A stretch of DNA of 37,945 bases, from the NCBI RefSeq assembly GCF_017875395.1, contig NZ_JAGGMO010000010.1:1-37945 (forward strand), written 5' to 3'. The DNA is from Methanococcus voltae (GTDB lineage Archaea > AGJL01 > Methanococci > Methanococcales > Methanococcaceae). Made by a program: the position numbers and the translations under genes. Positions 9,286-17,714 of this stretch are shown piece by piece (within the stretch, counting starts at the first letter, position 1; each line of letters begins with the position of its first letter). The notes beneath the pieces are model-generated. The model had not been told where the DNA came from. It did not search any database and saw only the letters and a list, made by a program, of their open reading frames with translations.

Positions 9286-9742
9286 AAATAGTTTTTTTCC
9301 AAAACTGTCCAACTGTTTTACAATGTTAGCGAATGCTATATTATTTTTTAAGTTTCGGGTTTTCGAACATGATGTATGTATGAATATTAACCTAAAAAAT
9401 TTTAAAACTTCCATGATGATTTAATGTATTTTACTATATTTTTTAACTATTTTTATTATTATTCTATATATGCACTATAATAGTATAATAATGTATAAAA
9501 TTATATATTATATATTATATATTATGAATAATATCTTAGATTTAAAATAATATGATTCAAAAATAAAAAAAACATATAATATTTCAGTTTTAGTAGTATA
9601 TTATAAAATAACCTATTAAAAAAGTGATATATTATTAAAAAAGTGATTTAAATCAAATGGATAAAAATTACAAAAGACTTCAAAAAGTTTAGTAATATTA
9701 GTATTTGGTATTATATATATAGTTGCTTAGAAAACCCGAAAA
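9286..9742. other. Repeat-bearing intergenic region (possible iterons)
   Basis: This 457-bp gap lies between the 3' ends of the convergent genes at 8248 and 9743. Two tandem copies of TATTAAAAAAGTGAT occur at 9614-9628 and 9633-9647, exactly 19 bp apart. TTTCGGGTTTTC occurs at about 9353-9364 and in inverted orientation at about 9731-9742, so the pair brackets the region. A TATATAT-type 7-bp tandem run lies near 9500-9525. No open frame with a ribosome binding site was found. A gap this long is not needed between convergent genes. Confidence 0.6.
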
Positions 9743-10240
9743 CTATTTTTTAGATAAAAAATGTTTTAACTCTCGAATATGCTCGCAATTTTTAGATTGG
9801 CAGGTTATACACCAATATTCAGCACCTGGTAATTCATATATTTCATAATCATTTAAGTATTTTTTAAAATGTATTTTATATGTTTTAGAACCATATTTAT
9901 CCTTATTTTCAACAAAACTATTTATATTTTTGTTTTTTATATTATGATCCTTATTTTGTATGTTTAATTCATATTTAATCTCTTTTTTATTGATTATTTC
10001 TGATAATATATCCATATATTTTTTATTTATATTATATACTTTCGTTTTGTTTTGCATATTGTAATAAACTACCTCAAAACTATTTAATAAACCTAAATAT
10101 TGACATATGAAGCCTTTTGATAATTTTGTAACATCATGTATTTTAGATATGCTACTATTTTTATGGTTCAGTAAATATTTTATTAGTATATACCTTTGTT
10201 TCGTATTTATTTTTTTATCAATACTAGTTTTTATATCCAT
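9743..10240 (-). CDS. Winged-helix protein with C-terminal SWIM-like zinc motif
   Basis: The 165-residue basic protein is not a family I can name. Residues 13-75 read as a winged helix of the MarR/ArsR type ('KQRYILIKYLLNHKNSSISK', 'SKGFICQYLGLLNSFEVV', 'KTKVYNI'). After a Lys/Asn-rich linker, residues 137-162 contain WCITC...NCEHI, with Cys144, Cys147, Cys152 and His154. This is close to the CxCx(n)CxH arrangement of SWIM zinc fingers, which bind DNA or protein. AGGT upstream of the ATG supports the start. It reads divergently from the orc-like gene across the candidate origin, so a DNA-binding role at that region is a reasonable guess, for example autoregulation or origin binding. Confidence 0.55.
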   Translation of the reverse strand: MDIKTSIDKKINTKQRYILIKYLLNHKNSSISKIHDVTKLSKGFICQYLGLLNSFEVVYYNMQNKTKVYNINKKYMDILSEIINKKEIKYELNIQNKDHNIKNKNINSFVENKDKYGSKTYKIHFKKYLNDYEIYELPGAEYWCITCQSKNCEHIRELKHFLSKK

Positions 10241-10841
10241 ATTTATACCTATATATCTTATATATTTAATTAATAGTCTTTTCTTTAATTATCTATTCTT
10301 TGTACATATTATAATACGATAATTCATAATATTAAAATTATGATATTTTTATAATATAGTATTACGATAATAATTAAGTAATTATTGATTATTTTTTTAA
10401 TTATCTATTTATTTCTGTTTATTCTATTAAATAAAATACATTATCAAATTTTTTATGTATTTATTATATAATATAATTTTATTTTTATAATTATTATATA
10501 TATTCACATTTTTTATAGATTATTTCTTTTAAAATTCTGTTAAATATGGTTATTAACATTATCTTTATTCTAAATGAATATATTATATATTAGTATAGTA
10601 ATAATTAAAAATATGTTTAATAAGTATTATAAAATATTCTTATAAATTTAATAAGTTTTTTGCAAAAAAACATTATATTCACAATATATTATAAAACTAT
10701 CGTATTATTCACATTATACTATATTCTATATTATATAATATATTAATCTCTTTCGAAAATTCGAAACATATAAAAATATCCAATCTTATATATTATATTC
10801 TTATGAAAATACAATTATGAATATTGTGTATTGGTGATTTT
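10241..10841. other. Candidate chromosomal replication origin (oriC)
   Basis: A 600-bp, extremely AT-rich region lies immediately upstream of the Orc1/Cdc6-like gene. It holds an 11-bp inverted pair ATAATACGATA (10311-10321 forward, 10698-10708 reverse), with a one-base variant of its last nine bases at 10361-10369. TATTCACATT occurs at 10501-10510 and 10706-10715, with a variant at 10676-10685. A 7-bp stem lies at 10324-10343. Archaeal origins usually lie beside orc1/cdc6 genes and combine an AT-rich unwinding zone with repeated initiator boxes. The motifs here do not match the classic ORB consensus, which fits the divergent initiator. Origin activity is inferred. Confidence 0.5.
10762..10776 (+). 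promoter_or_regulatory. BRE/TATA promoter of the orc-like gene
   Basis: CGAAA (10762-10766) directly precedes ATATAAAAA (10768-10776), the usual BRE-TATA order for Methanococcus. A start site near 10798 would leave a leader of about 45 bases before the ATG at 10842. A second TTTCGAAA lies just upstream at 10751. Confidence 0.55.
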
Positions 10842-12065
10842 ATGATAGACCCTATAGAATTTATACACAATGCATCATCTATATCTAAAAAATCAATGAA
10901 TAGATTGAAATTAAAATCTAATCCATTCTCTGAAAAGCCCATACGTGGAAATACTAAATTTTTTGTGGGGAGAAATTCTGAATTATCAGAAATAGCGGAT
11001 ATTCTAGGTGCAGCTCAATACGGTAGTGTAGCTAATGCAGCAATAGTAGGTACTAAAGGTATTGGTAAAAGTTCTATATTGAATATTTTATATTATGCAG
11101 CAAAAAGGCATGGACATTGGATTGTGCAATTAGAAGCTTCTCAGGTAACTGCAAGACAATTTTTAATTCAATTGATGCATAGTATTATTGGAGATAACTT
11201 ATTTTCCGTAGATGGTACATTATCTACAAACTATATGGAACATTCTAAAAAAATAATAGAGATATACAGACGTTTAAACACATACAGTGATAAAACACCT
11301 GTGCATTACCCTCGTGAAAAAATTGAAAGGGATTTGAAATATTTATTACATAATGTTAAAGAAGAAGGCAAATTATGTGTGATATTAGTTGATGAAGCGG
11401 ATCAATTTGCAAAAAGAAGTTGTTTAGGATTGTTGCAATTTTTCCATTCATTCTTATATGAGGACGACATATTAGCATTTTTTGCAGGGCCTCCAACTAT
11501 GATGGAAGATTTAACCAAAATTTCACCTGCAATACGTGATCGTATTCCTAAGGTCATAAATATGCCACCTTTAGATAAGGCAGAGGCACATGATTTAATA
11601 TTAAGGCGTTTGGAGGATGCACATACTAGTGGAGCTTCAGAATATGATCCTTTCACACCTGAAAGTATTGAAAAAATAATTGAAGAATGCGATGGTATCC
11701 CAAGACGTATTATAATGACATGTTCTGAGGCAATATCTATTGGTTTAAAAAATAGTTCAACAACCGTGGATGAAGCAATGGTAGAATCTGCTTTAAAAAA
11801 GTTAGGTATTAGTGTTGGTCACCAGATATTGAATCACTTAACACCTGCCCAATCTAAAATTGTGAGGGCTATGGCTGATTTAGGGGGTAGCTCTACAGTT
11901 ACGGAACTTTCAGGGGTTTTAAATAACTCACCTGGGACTATAGGTACTCATTTATCTGATATTTATGAAATGGGGTATGTATATAAAGAAAGAGATGGCT
12001 ATAATGTATATTATACATTGTCTAAGGAATTAAAAGATGTTTTAATTACTGAAAAAGATGATTAA
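10842..12065 (+). CDS. Divergent Orc1/Cdc6-like replication initiator ATPase
   Basis: The 407-residue AAA+ protein resembles the divergent Orc1/Cdc6-like protein of Methanococcales (MJ0774 type as I recall). It shows the N-terminal 'VGRNSELSEIADIL' box, Walker A GTKGIGKSS (70-78), Walker B ILVDEAD (181-187), an arginine-finger candidate in 'AIRDRIPK' (230-237) and sensor 2-like GIPRRI (285-290). The C-terminal winged helix (about 333-398, 'STVTELSGVLNNSPGTIGTHL') is expected to bind origin DNA. Such proteins mark origins and load MCM. An in-frame TTG start at 10824 is possible, but GGTGAT at 10833 with standard spacing favours the ATG at 10842. An MptA gene follows, an arrangement shared with M. 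jannaschii from memory. Confidence 0.8.
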   Translation: MIDPIEFIHNASSISKKSMNRLKLKSNPFSEKPIRGNTKFFVGRNSELSEIADILGAAQYGSVANAAIVGTKGIGKSSILNILYYAAKRHGHWIVQLEASQVTARQFLIQLMHSIIGDNLFSVDGTLSTNYMEHSKKIIEIYRRLNTYSDKTPVHYPREKIERDLKYLLHNVKEEGKLCVILVDEADQFAKRSCLGLLQFFHSFLYEDDILAFFAGPPTMMEDLTKISPAIRDRIPKVINMPPLDKAEAHDLILRRLEDAHTSGASEYDPFTPESIEKIIEECDGIPRRIIMTCSEAISIGLKNSSTTVDEAMVESALKKLGISVGHQILNHLTPAQSKIVRAMADLGGSSTVTELSGVLNNSPGTIGTHLSDIYEMGYVYKERDGYNVYYTLSKELKDVLITEKDD

Positions 12066-12076
12066 TTGTAATATGC

Positions 12077-12093
12077 TTCTTTTTTTATTTTTT
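12077..12093 (+). terminator. T-rich terminator after the orc-like gene
   Basis: A run CTTCTTTTTTTATTTTTT starts about 12 bases after the stop codon. Oligo-T tracts without hairpins terminate archaeal RNA polymerase, so transcription probably ends here before mptA. Confidence 0.5.
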
Positions 12094-12208
12094 ATAATAA
12101 TTCCATATTTTATATTTTTATAAAAATAATCTTAATATCAAAGAGTATGTTTTATATTTGATAGCGTATAATATTTTAAATAATATTTTACATTTAGTCG
12201 GTGATTAT

Positions 12209-13144
12209 ATGTTATGTGACGTTCAATCTAAAGAACCAGACATTAAAGTTTCACTTACTCGAGTAGGTGTTACTAATTTAAAGAAATTAGTTAAAATAAA
12301 AAGAGATCCTTCAAAGAGAGATGTGGTATTAGTACCTACTTTTGAAGTTTTTGTAGATTTACCATCTAATCAAAAAGGGATACATATGTCTAGAAGCCCT
12401 GAAGTAATTGGGGAAGTTATTGAAAGAATACTATCTGAAGAAGAAATTTATGGTGTCGAGGACTTATGTATTGAAATTGTAAAGCGCTTATTTGAAAAGC
12501 ACGAATATGCAAATAGGGCTGAGGTTTTTTTAGTCAGTGATGATTATATTATGGAAGAAAAATCACCTGTTACACATAAGAAATCTCAAGAAGTATGTAA
12601 AATAATGGCTCGTGCATACGGCGTTAAAGAAGAAGACAAATTAATTATGAAGAAAATGGTTGGTGCTGAAGTTGTTGGTATTACCGCATGCCCTTGTGCA
12701 CAGGATTTATTAACTCAAAATGCAGTAAATGAACTCAAAAACAATGGATTCAATGACGAAGAGATTGTTAAAATCTTAAATTCTGTTACAATTGCTACTC
12801 ACAATCAAAGAGGTATTGGAACTATTATGGTAGAAGTGCCTGATAATTATGAAATAGGTATTTCTAAAATAATAGATATTATAAAATCTTCAATGAGTGG
12901 TGAGGTTTATGAGCTCTTAAAAAGAAGTGATGAAGCTCATGTGGTTCAATCCGCTCATAAAAATCCAAAATTTGTAGAAGATTGTGCTAGGGAAATGATA
13001 AAAAGAGTTGTGGAAGAGTTCACTGAATTACCTGATAATGCAGAAATATTAATAAGACAAGTTAATAAAGAAAGTATTCATAGACATGATGCTTTTGCAG
13101 AACGATTTTCCACTATGGAAGAGTTGAGAAATGAATTGATTTAA
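12209..13144 (+). CDS. mptA: GTP cyclohydrolase MptA (type IB/FolE2-like)
   Basis: MptA opens GTP to 7,8-dihydroneopterin 2',3'-cyclic phosphate, the first step of tetrahydromethanopterin synthesis; it is Fe2+-dependent. The 311-residue protein has the FolE2-family features 'HMSRSPEVIGEVIERIL', the metal-binding cysteine region ITACPCAQDLL and 'SSMSGEVYELLKRSDEAHVV'. The frame stays open upstream to 12158. The ATG at 12209 is preferred because GGTGAT (12200-12205) precedes it at the standard distance, and the extra 17 residues look non-conserved. Its product feeds the carrier used by Mer, encoded at 33.5 kb. Confidence 0.93.
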   Translation: MLCDVQSKEPDIKVSLTRVGVTNLKKLVKIKRDPSKRDVVLVPTFEVFVDLPSNQKGIHMSRSPEVIGEVIERILSEEEIYGVEDLCIEIVKRLFEKHEYANRAEVFLVSDDYIMEEKSPVTHKKSQEVCKIMARAYGVKEEDKLIMKKMVGAEVVGITACPCAQDLLTQNAVNELKNNGFNDEEIVKILNSVTIATHNQRGIGTIMVEVPDNYEIGISKIIDIIKSSMSGEVYELLKRSDEAHVVQSAHKNPKFVEDCAREMIKRVVEEFTELPDNAEILIRQVNKESIHRHDAFAERFSTMEELRNELI

Positions 13145-13307
13145 TAAATTATTATAATTTTTAAACTATCATTCTCTTTTTAAATTAATTGTTTTTATTT
13201 ATATTTTTAATATTTTCTTTAATAAATTATTAATATGATTACGGACATATATTTTGTTTACAAGAATAACGAATTTTATAAAATCGTAATTATTATGGTA
13301 ATAAAAT

Positions 13308-14417
13308 ATGACTAAAATATTAGTAGTCGGTGTAAATACACGACCCGTAGTTAATTCTTTTAAAAAAATGGGTTTCGAAGTTTATTCTGTATCCTATTAT
13401 AACCCAATTGATAGTTATTCCGATAAATCTGAATATTTAGTAAATGATATGCAACATGGTAATTTTTACAGTAATTATTCTGAAGATAAATTATTAAGTC
13501 TTGCTAGTAATTATGAGGATTTAGTGGATAATTATGTCATATGTTCAGGGATTTTTGAATCGGAAAATTCCAAAATTCCAAGCTGGGATACTATAGGTAA
13601 CTCACCTAAAAAAATAAATGAAATAAGTAACAAATATAATATTACAAAAACTCTTCAAAATTTAGGGTATAAAACACCTGCATCTAAAAAAATAAATAAC
13701 AAATATCAGCTTGAAAAATTCATAGAAGAATTTGGTGAAGTTATATTGAAGCCAATATATGGCTGTGGCGGTGTTGGGGTAATATATATAAATAATAAAA
13801 TGCTAAATATAGAATTCGATTTATTAAATAGGTTGGATGTTAAATATCCTATATTAGCTCAAGAGTATATTAATTCAGAATCATATAGTGTATCATATAT
13901 AAATTCTACTTATTTGGCCTTTAATAAGCAAATAATTTCAAGAAGTGATTTTGGAAATATGTATGTTGGGAATATTACACCTTACAATCCAGAATTTATT
14001 TCAAAAGGATTTGAAACACAAATTACTGAATTTTCCGAATTAATTGAAGTACTTGATTTAAAAGGTATGAATGGTTTTGATTTCATGGTTAAAGATGGTC
14101 AACCCTATATTATTGATGTAAATCCTAGAATTCTAGGCACTTATGAAACTTTGGAATTATCTTGTAATTATAATTTAGCAAAAGTTTTATTGGGTGCTAA
14201 ATGTCCAAAAATGAAAGAAGTTTATCATAAGAGAATATTATTTGCTAATGAAGATTTCATATTTGATAAAGGTATTTTTAAAAAATTCTGTACTAATATT
14301 GACGATTATATTAAGGATTTACCGATGAATGGAGCACGTATTTCTAAAAACGAACCAATATGTACATTAATCTATCCTAAGGCAGATAAGGATTTAATTT
14401 CAGATGTTATTATTTAG
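13308..14417 (+). CDS. ATP-grasp family carboligase-like protein
   Basis: The 369-residue protein has an N-terminal Rossmann-like pre-ATP-grasp domain ('[20 protein letters not shown]') and a central ATP-grasp fold of the PylC/carbamoyl-phosphate-synthase-like group. '[19 protein letters not shown]' gives the ATP-binding lysine and glycine loop. '[19 protein letters not shown]' gives the Mg2+-binding acidic residues. Such enzymes join a carboxylate to an amine or thiol through an acyl phosphate. The substrate is unknown; placement beside mptA and tfe is conserved in M. jannaschii from memory and does not settle it. The ribosome binding site is weak (ATGGT about 10 bases upstream). The stop at 14415-14417 lies 11 bases before the tfe start, so the two are probably cotranscribed. 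Confidence 0.75.
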   Translation: MTKILVVGVNTRPVVNSFKKMGFEVYSVSYYNPIDSYSDKSEYLVNDMQHGNFYSNYSEDKLLSLASNYEDLVDNYVICSGIFESENSKIPSWDTIGNSPKKINEISNKYNITKTLQNLGYKTPASKKINNKYQLEKFIEEFGEVILKPIYGCGGVGVIYINNKMLNIEFDLLNRLDVKYPILAQEYINSESYSVSYINSTYLAFNKQIISRSDFGNMYVGNITPYNPEFISKGFETQITEFSELIEVLDLKGMNGFDFMVKDGQPYIIDVNPRILGTYETLELSCNYNLAKVLLGAKCPKMKEVYHKRILFANEDFIFDKGIFKKFCTNIDDYIKDLPMNGARISKNEPICTLIYPKADKDLISDVII

Positions 14418-14428
14418 AGGTGTATTTA

Positions 14429-14980
14429 ATGAAATATGATAAAGATGATATGTATGTTATGTTAGAAAACCCATTAGTCCAACAGGTACTTTTTGAAGTA
14501 ATGGACGAAGATATGATGGGTTTTGATGTATTATCTATTTTAATAGATTTGGGGGAAGTTACGGATGACGAAATATCCCGACAATTAGATGTAAAATTAA
14601 ACAATATTCGTAAAATATTATATAGATTGTATGAAGCAAGATTGGTAAACTACAATAGGGAGAAAGACGAAGAAACAAACTGGTATACATACACCTGGAT
14701 GCCTGCATTGGAGAAATTGCCTGGGTTGGTTAAGAAAAAAATGGAAAAATTAATTTCTACTTTAAAAGATCAATTATCTATGGAAGAGGATAATTTATTT
14801 TTCTATTGTCAAGAATGTGAAATAAAATTTACATTTGAAGATGCAATGGATAATTGTTTCAAATGTCCACAATGTGACGGTACTTTATATGAATATGATA
14901 ATAATGAAGATATCTCAAATATTAAAAACCAGATAAATTATTTGGAAAAAGAATATACTTTGAACTCGTTATTTAGCTAA
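14429..14980 (+). CDS. tfe: Transcription factor E (TFE alpha)
   Basis: TFE is the archaeal homologue of the TFIIE alpha subunit and stabilises the open complex of RNA polymerase. The 183-residue protein has an N-terminal extended winged helix ('[14 protein letters not shown]', '[24 protein letters not shown]') and a C-terminal zinc ribbon with FYCQEC and FKCPQC. An in-frame GTG at 14420 is part of the ribosome binding site GAGGTG (14417-14422 region), so the ATG at 14429 is taken. The length is normal. It sits in the same window as its partner TFB, but on the opposite strand. Confidence 0.93.
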   Translation: MKYDKDDMYVMLENPLVQQVLFEVMDEDMMGFDVLSILIDLGEVTDDEISRQLDVKLNNIRKILYRLYEARLVNYNREKDEETNWYTYTWMPALEKLPGLVKKKMEKLISTLKDQLSMEEDNLFFYCQECEIKFTFEDAMDNCFKCPQCDGTLYEYDNNEDISNIKNQINYLEKEYTLNSLFS

Positions 14981-15066
14981 TTATATAAAATGTGTTTAAT
15001 TAAATTATATCATCTTTATTTATTTTACAAATTTTAATATTATCTATTTTGTGTTAATGTGATTAT

Positions 15067-15696
15067 ATGAAAAATTGTTTTGAAAAATATATCGAATCCA
15101 ATAAAAATTCTAAACCAGAAATTGTTTCTTTTTTAATAAAATCTATCTCAGAAAATCCAGAGCTTAGAGAAACATATGTTATTATTTTTGAACAATCTGA
15201 TTTTATTAAATATTTAACTATATTATCAAAAAATTGTCCGGACAATGTAATATGTCATTGTATAGCAGTTTCGGCATATGCTTATGATTTTACAAAAACC
15301 TTAAAAGATAATCATAATCTAGATTTGAATGTAATAATATTAGGTGGTTTATTACATGATATAGGGCGTTGTAAATCACATGATATCGATCATGGCATTA
15401 TTGGTGCAGGAATACTCAAAGCCATGGGGTTACCAAAACTAGCTAACATCGCAGAAACACACATTGGCGCAGGTATCACATTGGAAGAATCAAAAGTATT
15501 GAATTTACCTATTAAAAATTATATCCCTATAACTTTGGAAGAAAAAATTATCGCAAATGTTGATAATTTAATTTTTGGGACAAAAAGAGTTTCTATTGAT
15601 GAAGTAGTTCTTAAATTTAAAAAAAGAGATTGTTCGGAAGATGTAATAAAAAGAATTTTGAATTTATATAATGAATTAAATAAATTAAGAAATTAG
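15067..15696 (+). CDS. HD-domain protein (TIGR00295-like)
   Basis: The 209-residue protein is a metal-dependent HD phosphohydrolase-like protein of a small archaeal family. After about 50 N-terminal residues come His64 in 'VICHCIAVSAYAYDF', the doublet HD in GGLLHDIGR (93-101), HDIDHG, 'AETHIGAGIT' and a late Asp in 'IANVDNLIFG', which together form the metal centre. In some archaea this domain is associated with tRNA 2'-O-methyltransferase Trm56, from memory, but here it stands alone. The substrate is unknown. GTGATTAT before the ATG fixes the start. It converges on the pilus operon, with 52 bases between stops. Confidence 0.78.
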   Translation: MKNCFEKYIESNKNSKPEIVSFLIKSISENPELRETYVIIFEQSDFIKYLTILSKNCPDNVICHCIAVSAYAYDFTKTLKDNHNLDLNVIILGGLLHDIGRCKSHDIDHGIIGAGILKAMGLPKLANIAETHIGAGITLEESKVLNLPIKNYIPITLEEKIIANVDNLIFGTKRVSIDEVVLKFKKRDCSEDVIKRILNLYNELNKLRN

Positions 15697-15748
15697 AATT
15701 ATTTTAAAAATATTTTTGTTATTCACTATTTATTCATTACTTCTTTTA

Positions 15749-16633
15749 TTATGTAAATATAATTATTGATAAGTTATATACTACATAGAATGCTACGATA
15801 CCTAATGTCATACATACTGTAGACATTATAATCATTCTATTAAGTTTTATACCAAACATAGGAACTGCAACTAAAAATCCAAATATTCCAGTACCTATCT
15901 GTATAATTTCAATAGTTCTTGAAATCTGTTCTGGATGTACCGCAGTGGCTGTAGATGATATTGCAGAGATTAAGTTTAAAAAACTACCCACTAAGCCTGC
16001 AGTAGCTGGTATCATAATACATAATATGATAATACCTACAGATAAACCATTCGAAGCAACGCTTAACAATTGGTTTTTTAAATTAGTTAAGTCTTCCAAT
16101 GTTTTAGCTAATGTACTCAAACTTTCTGCTAAATTACCGCCATATTTCCTATTTTCGATAATTAATCTACCCAATTGTTTAAATAATTTAGAGTCAAGTG
16201 AGTTTGAAACTATCAATACTGAATCTTCGAAACTTAGTTTTCTTTCACTCATTAATAATATTATTTTTGAGAATGCAATATTAACTTCTTTAATATCACT
16301 GTTTATGATTTCATTAATTGATTCTATAACAGAACGACCAGAATTTAATGATAAAACCATAATATATAGTGCTTTTGGTAAATTTTTTTCAAATTTGTCT
16401 ATTTTATTTTCATAAAGTATTGATGGGATAACCATTAGGCTAAATAAATACATGAATGTTAATATTAGCGTACTTTTAATGGAAAAATTTAGAAATATTT
16501 TAAAAATTAATGGAACAAAGGACGTTAGTAATATGGCAATTAGGAAATTTTTTTCAGTGATGTTAAAACCTGATTTTTTTAGGATATATAAATTTCTTCG
16601 TACTGCATAATTATATAATTTTTCAAAATCCAT
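15749..16633 (-). CDS. Type IV pilus platform protein, T2SF/TadC-like (second)
   Basis: The protein is a membrane platform subunit of an archaeal type IV pilus or secretion machine. It has a T2SF domain ('GRSVIESINEIINSDIKEV', 'GGNLAESLSTLAKTLEDL') between hydrophobic segments near residues 25-70 and 195-290. ATG at 16645 overlaps the upstream stop as ATGA, but GAGGGG gives better spacing to the ATG at 16633, which is used here. It is the last gene of the apparent operon gar1-tfb-ATPase-T2SF-T2SF. The trio resembles genes reported as required for Epd pili in M. maripaludis; that match is from memory. No prepilin gene is visible here. Confidence 0.82.
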   Translation of the reverse strand: MDFEKLYNYAVRRNLYILKKSGFNITEKNFLIAILLTSFVPLIFKIFLNFSIKSTLILTFMYLFSLMVIPSILYENKIDKFEKNLPKALYIMVLSLNSGRSVIESINEIINSDIKEVNIAFSKIILLMSERKLSFEDSVLIVSNSLDSKLFKQLGRLIIENRKYGGNLAESLSTLAKTLEDLTNLKNQLLSVASNGLSVGIIILCIMIPATAGLVGSFLNLISAISSTATAVHPEQISRTIEIIQIGTGIFGFLVAVPMFGIKLNRMIIMSTVCMTLGIVAFYVVYNLSIIIFT

Positions 16634-16641
16634 ATTACCCC

Positions 16642-17706
16642 TCATTCTATTTTCATCTTTATAAATATCCCGAATACGATAGTTGATAAAGGTCCTATTT
16701 TAAATAAAACTAATTCTACGGCGTTTATAACTCCTTCATAACCTTGTTGGCCACCTAATGAAGCTTGCAATAAACCTGCAAATGGTAATATTAAACCTGC
16801 ACCAAATACTAAGTTTCCTAAGTTTCCTATTTGGAATTTTGCAGAATCTATTTTGGACATTGAGGATCTTACAATATCAGTATATAAATTTTCCAATAAT
16901 AGCTGGGTTCCCCCTTTACTAGAGGATATTATAAGTTGAGAGTATAATTCTTTCATTAGATTTACTTTGGTTCTAGTCCTGGCTCTTTCAAGAGCTCCTT
17001 CAAAACTATACCCGCCATTGTCAATATCTTTTATAATATTCCTAAATTCATAAGATGGAATACCATATTCTGGGTTATCTGCAATATTTTTAATAGATTC
17101 TTGCACTGAAGCGCCCGAATTTAGCATTGAAATAATATGCAATAGAGTCATTAATATTTGAATTTTAATTTCCCCTTTAAATAAAGTTAATTTAATTTTT
17201 GGATAAAATATACTACCTAACATAATTATTATAAAAAATGTGAGGCCATTTAGAACGCCGCCTATAAAGTTTCCAAAAACCGTTTCAAATACGATTAAAA
17301 ATACTGAAACTATTATCGAGGTCATAATTGCTTTTAAAAAATATAATCTTTCGTCGCCAATACCTGCATATTGGTAATCACGACGAGATGGGAAAATCGA
17401 TGTTTTAGTTACAAAGTCACTAAAAGAACTAGCATAAGCACCCATGACCCCTTGACTAGGTTTATCATATAGTAACTCATCTAAATTAATATCTAAATCA
17501 CTAGAATCTTCTTCAATATATGCTTCATAAAATTGAATTTCATCATCATCTTTTTTGGTATTTTCGAATATTTTTTTCAGATATTCTGACCTTTGAAGGG
17601 CATATTTATTTTTTTTAGAATTGTAATTAAATATGTAATAAATCATATCTTTTATTTCATTTATTAATCCGGTTTCCTTTCGTTCTGAAACTGTCTTTTT
17701 TTTCAT
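16642..17706 (-). CDS. Type IV pilus platform protein, T2SF/TadB-like (first)
   Basis: The 354-residue protein has a charged, acidic cytoplasmic N-terminus of about 120 residues, then two membrane segments (about 125-143 and 152-168). A T2SF cytosolic domain follows ('LHIISMLNSGASVQESIKNI', 'GGYSFEGALERARTRTKV'), and a hydrophobic pair ends the protein (about 300-352). Such proteins anchor the assembly ATPase and help to insert or extract pilins. Paired T2SF proteins in tandem are common in archaeal pilus and archaellum-like systems. The gene starts 8 bases after the ATPase stop and overlaps or abuts the next gene, indicating translational coupling. Confidence 0.83.
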   Translation of the reverse strand: MKKKTVSERKETGLINEIKDMIYYIFNYNSKKNKYALQRSEYLKKIFENTKKDDDEIQFYEAYIEEDSSDLDINLDELLYDKPSQGVMGAYASSFSDFVTKTSIFPSRRDYQYAGIGDERLYFLKAIMTSIIVSVFLIVFETVFGNFIGGVLNGLTFFIIIMLGSIFYPKIKLTLFKGEIKIQILMTLLHIISMLNSGASVQESIKNIADNPEYGIPSYEFRNIIKDIDNGGYSFEGALERARTRTKVNLMKELYSQLIISSSKGGTQLLLENLYTDIVRSSMSKIDSAKFQIGNLGNLVFGAGLILPFAGLLQASLGGQQGYEGVINAVELVLFKIGPLSTIVFGIFIKMKIE

Positions 17707-17714
17707 AATATACC

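Noticed and set aside
9480-9530. TATATAT tandem run as a CRISPR-like array
   Set aside because: The units are only about 7 bp with no spacers, and no cas genes are present; it is simple AT repetition.
10107-10322. 71-residue hydrophobic open frame on the plus strand leading into the candidate origin
   Set aside because: It is mostly antisense to the winged-helix gene, has a Phe/Ile/Leu composition expected from T-rich DNA, and has no ribosome binding site.
12158-12208. 17-residue N-terminal extension of MptA
   Set aside because: GGTGAT lies within it at the correct distance from the ATG at 12209, and the extension has no family-like sequence.
15945-16415. 156-residue open frame antisense to the second T2SF gene
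   Set aside because: It lies entirely inside a well-supported membrane platform gene and has no independent support.
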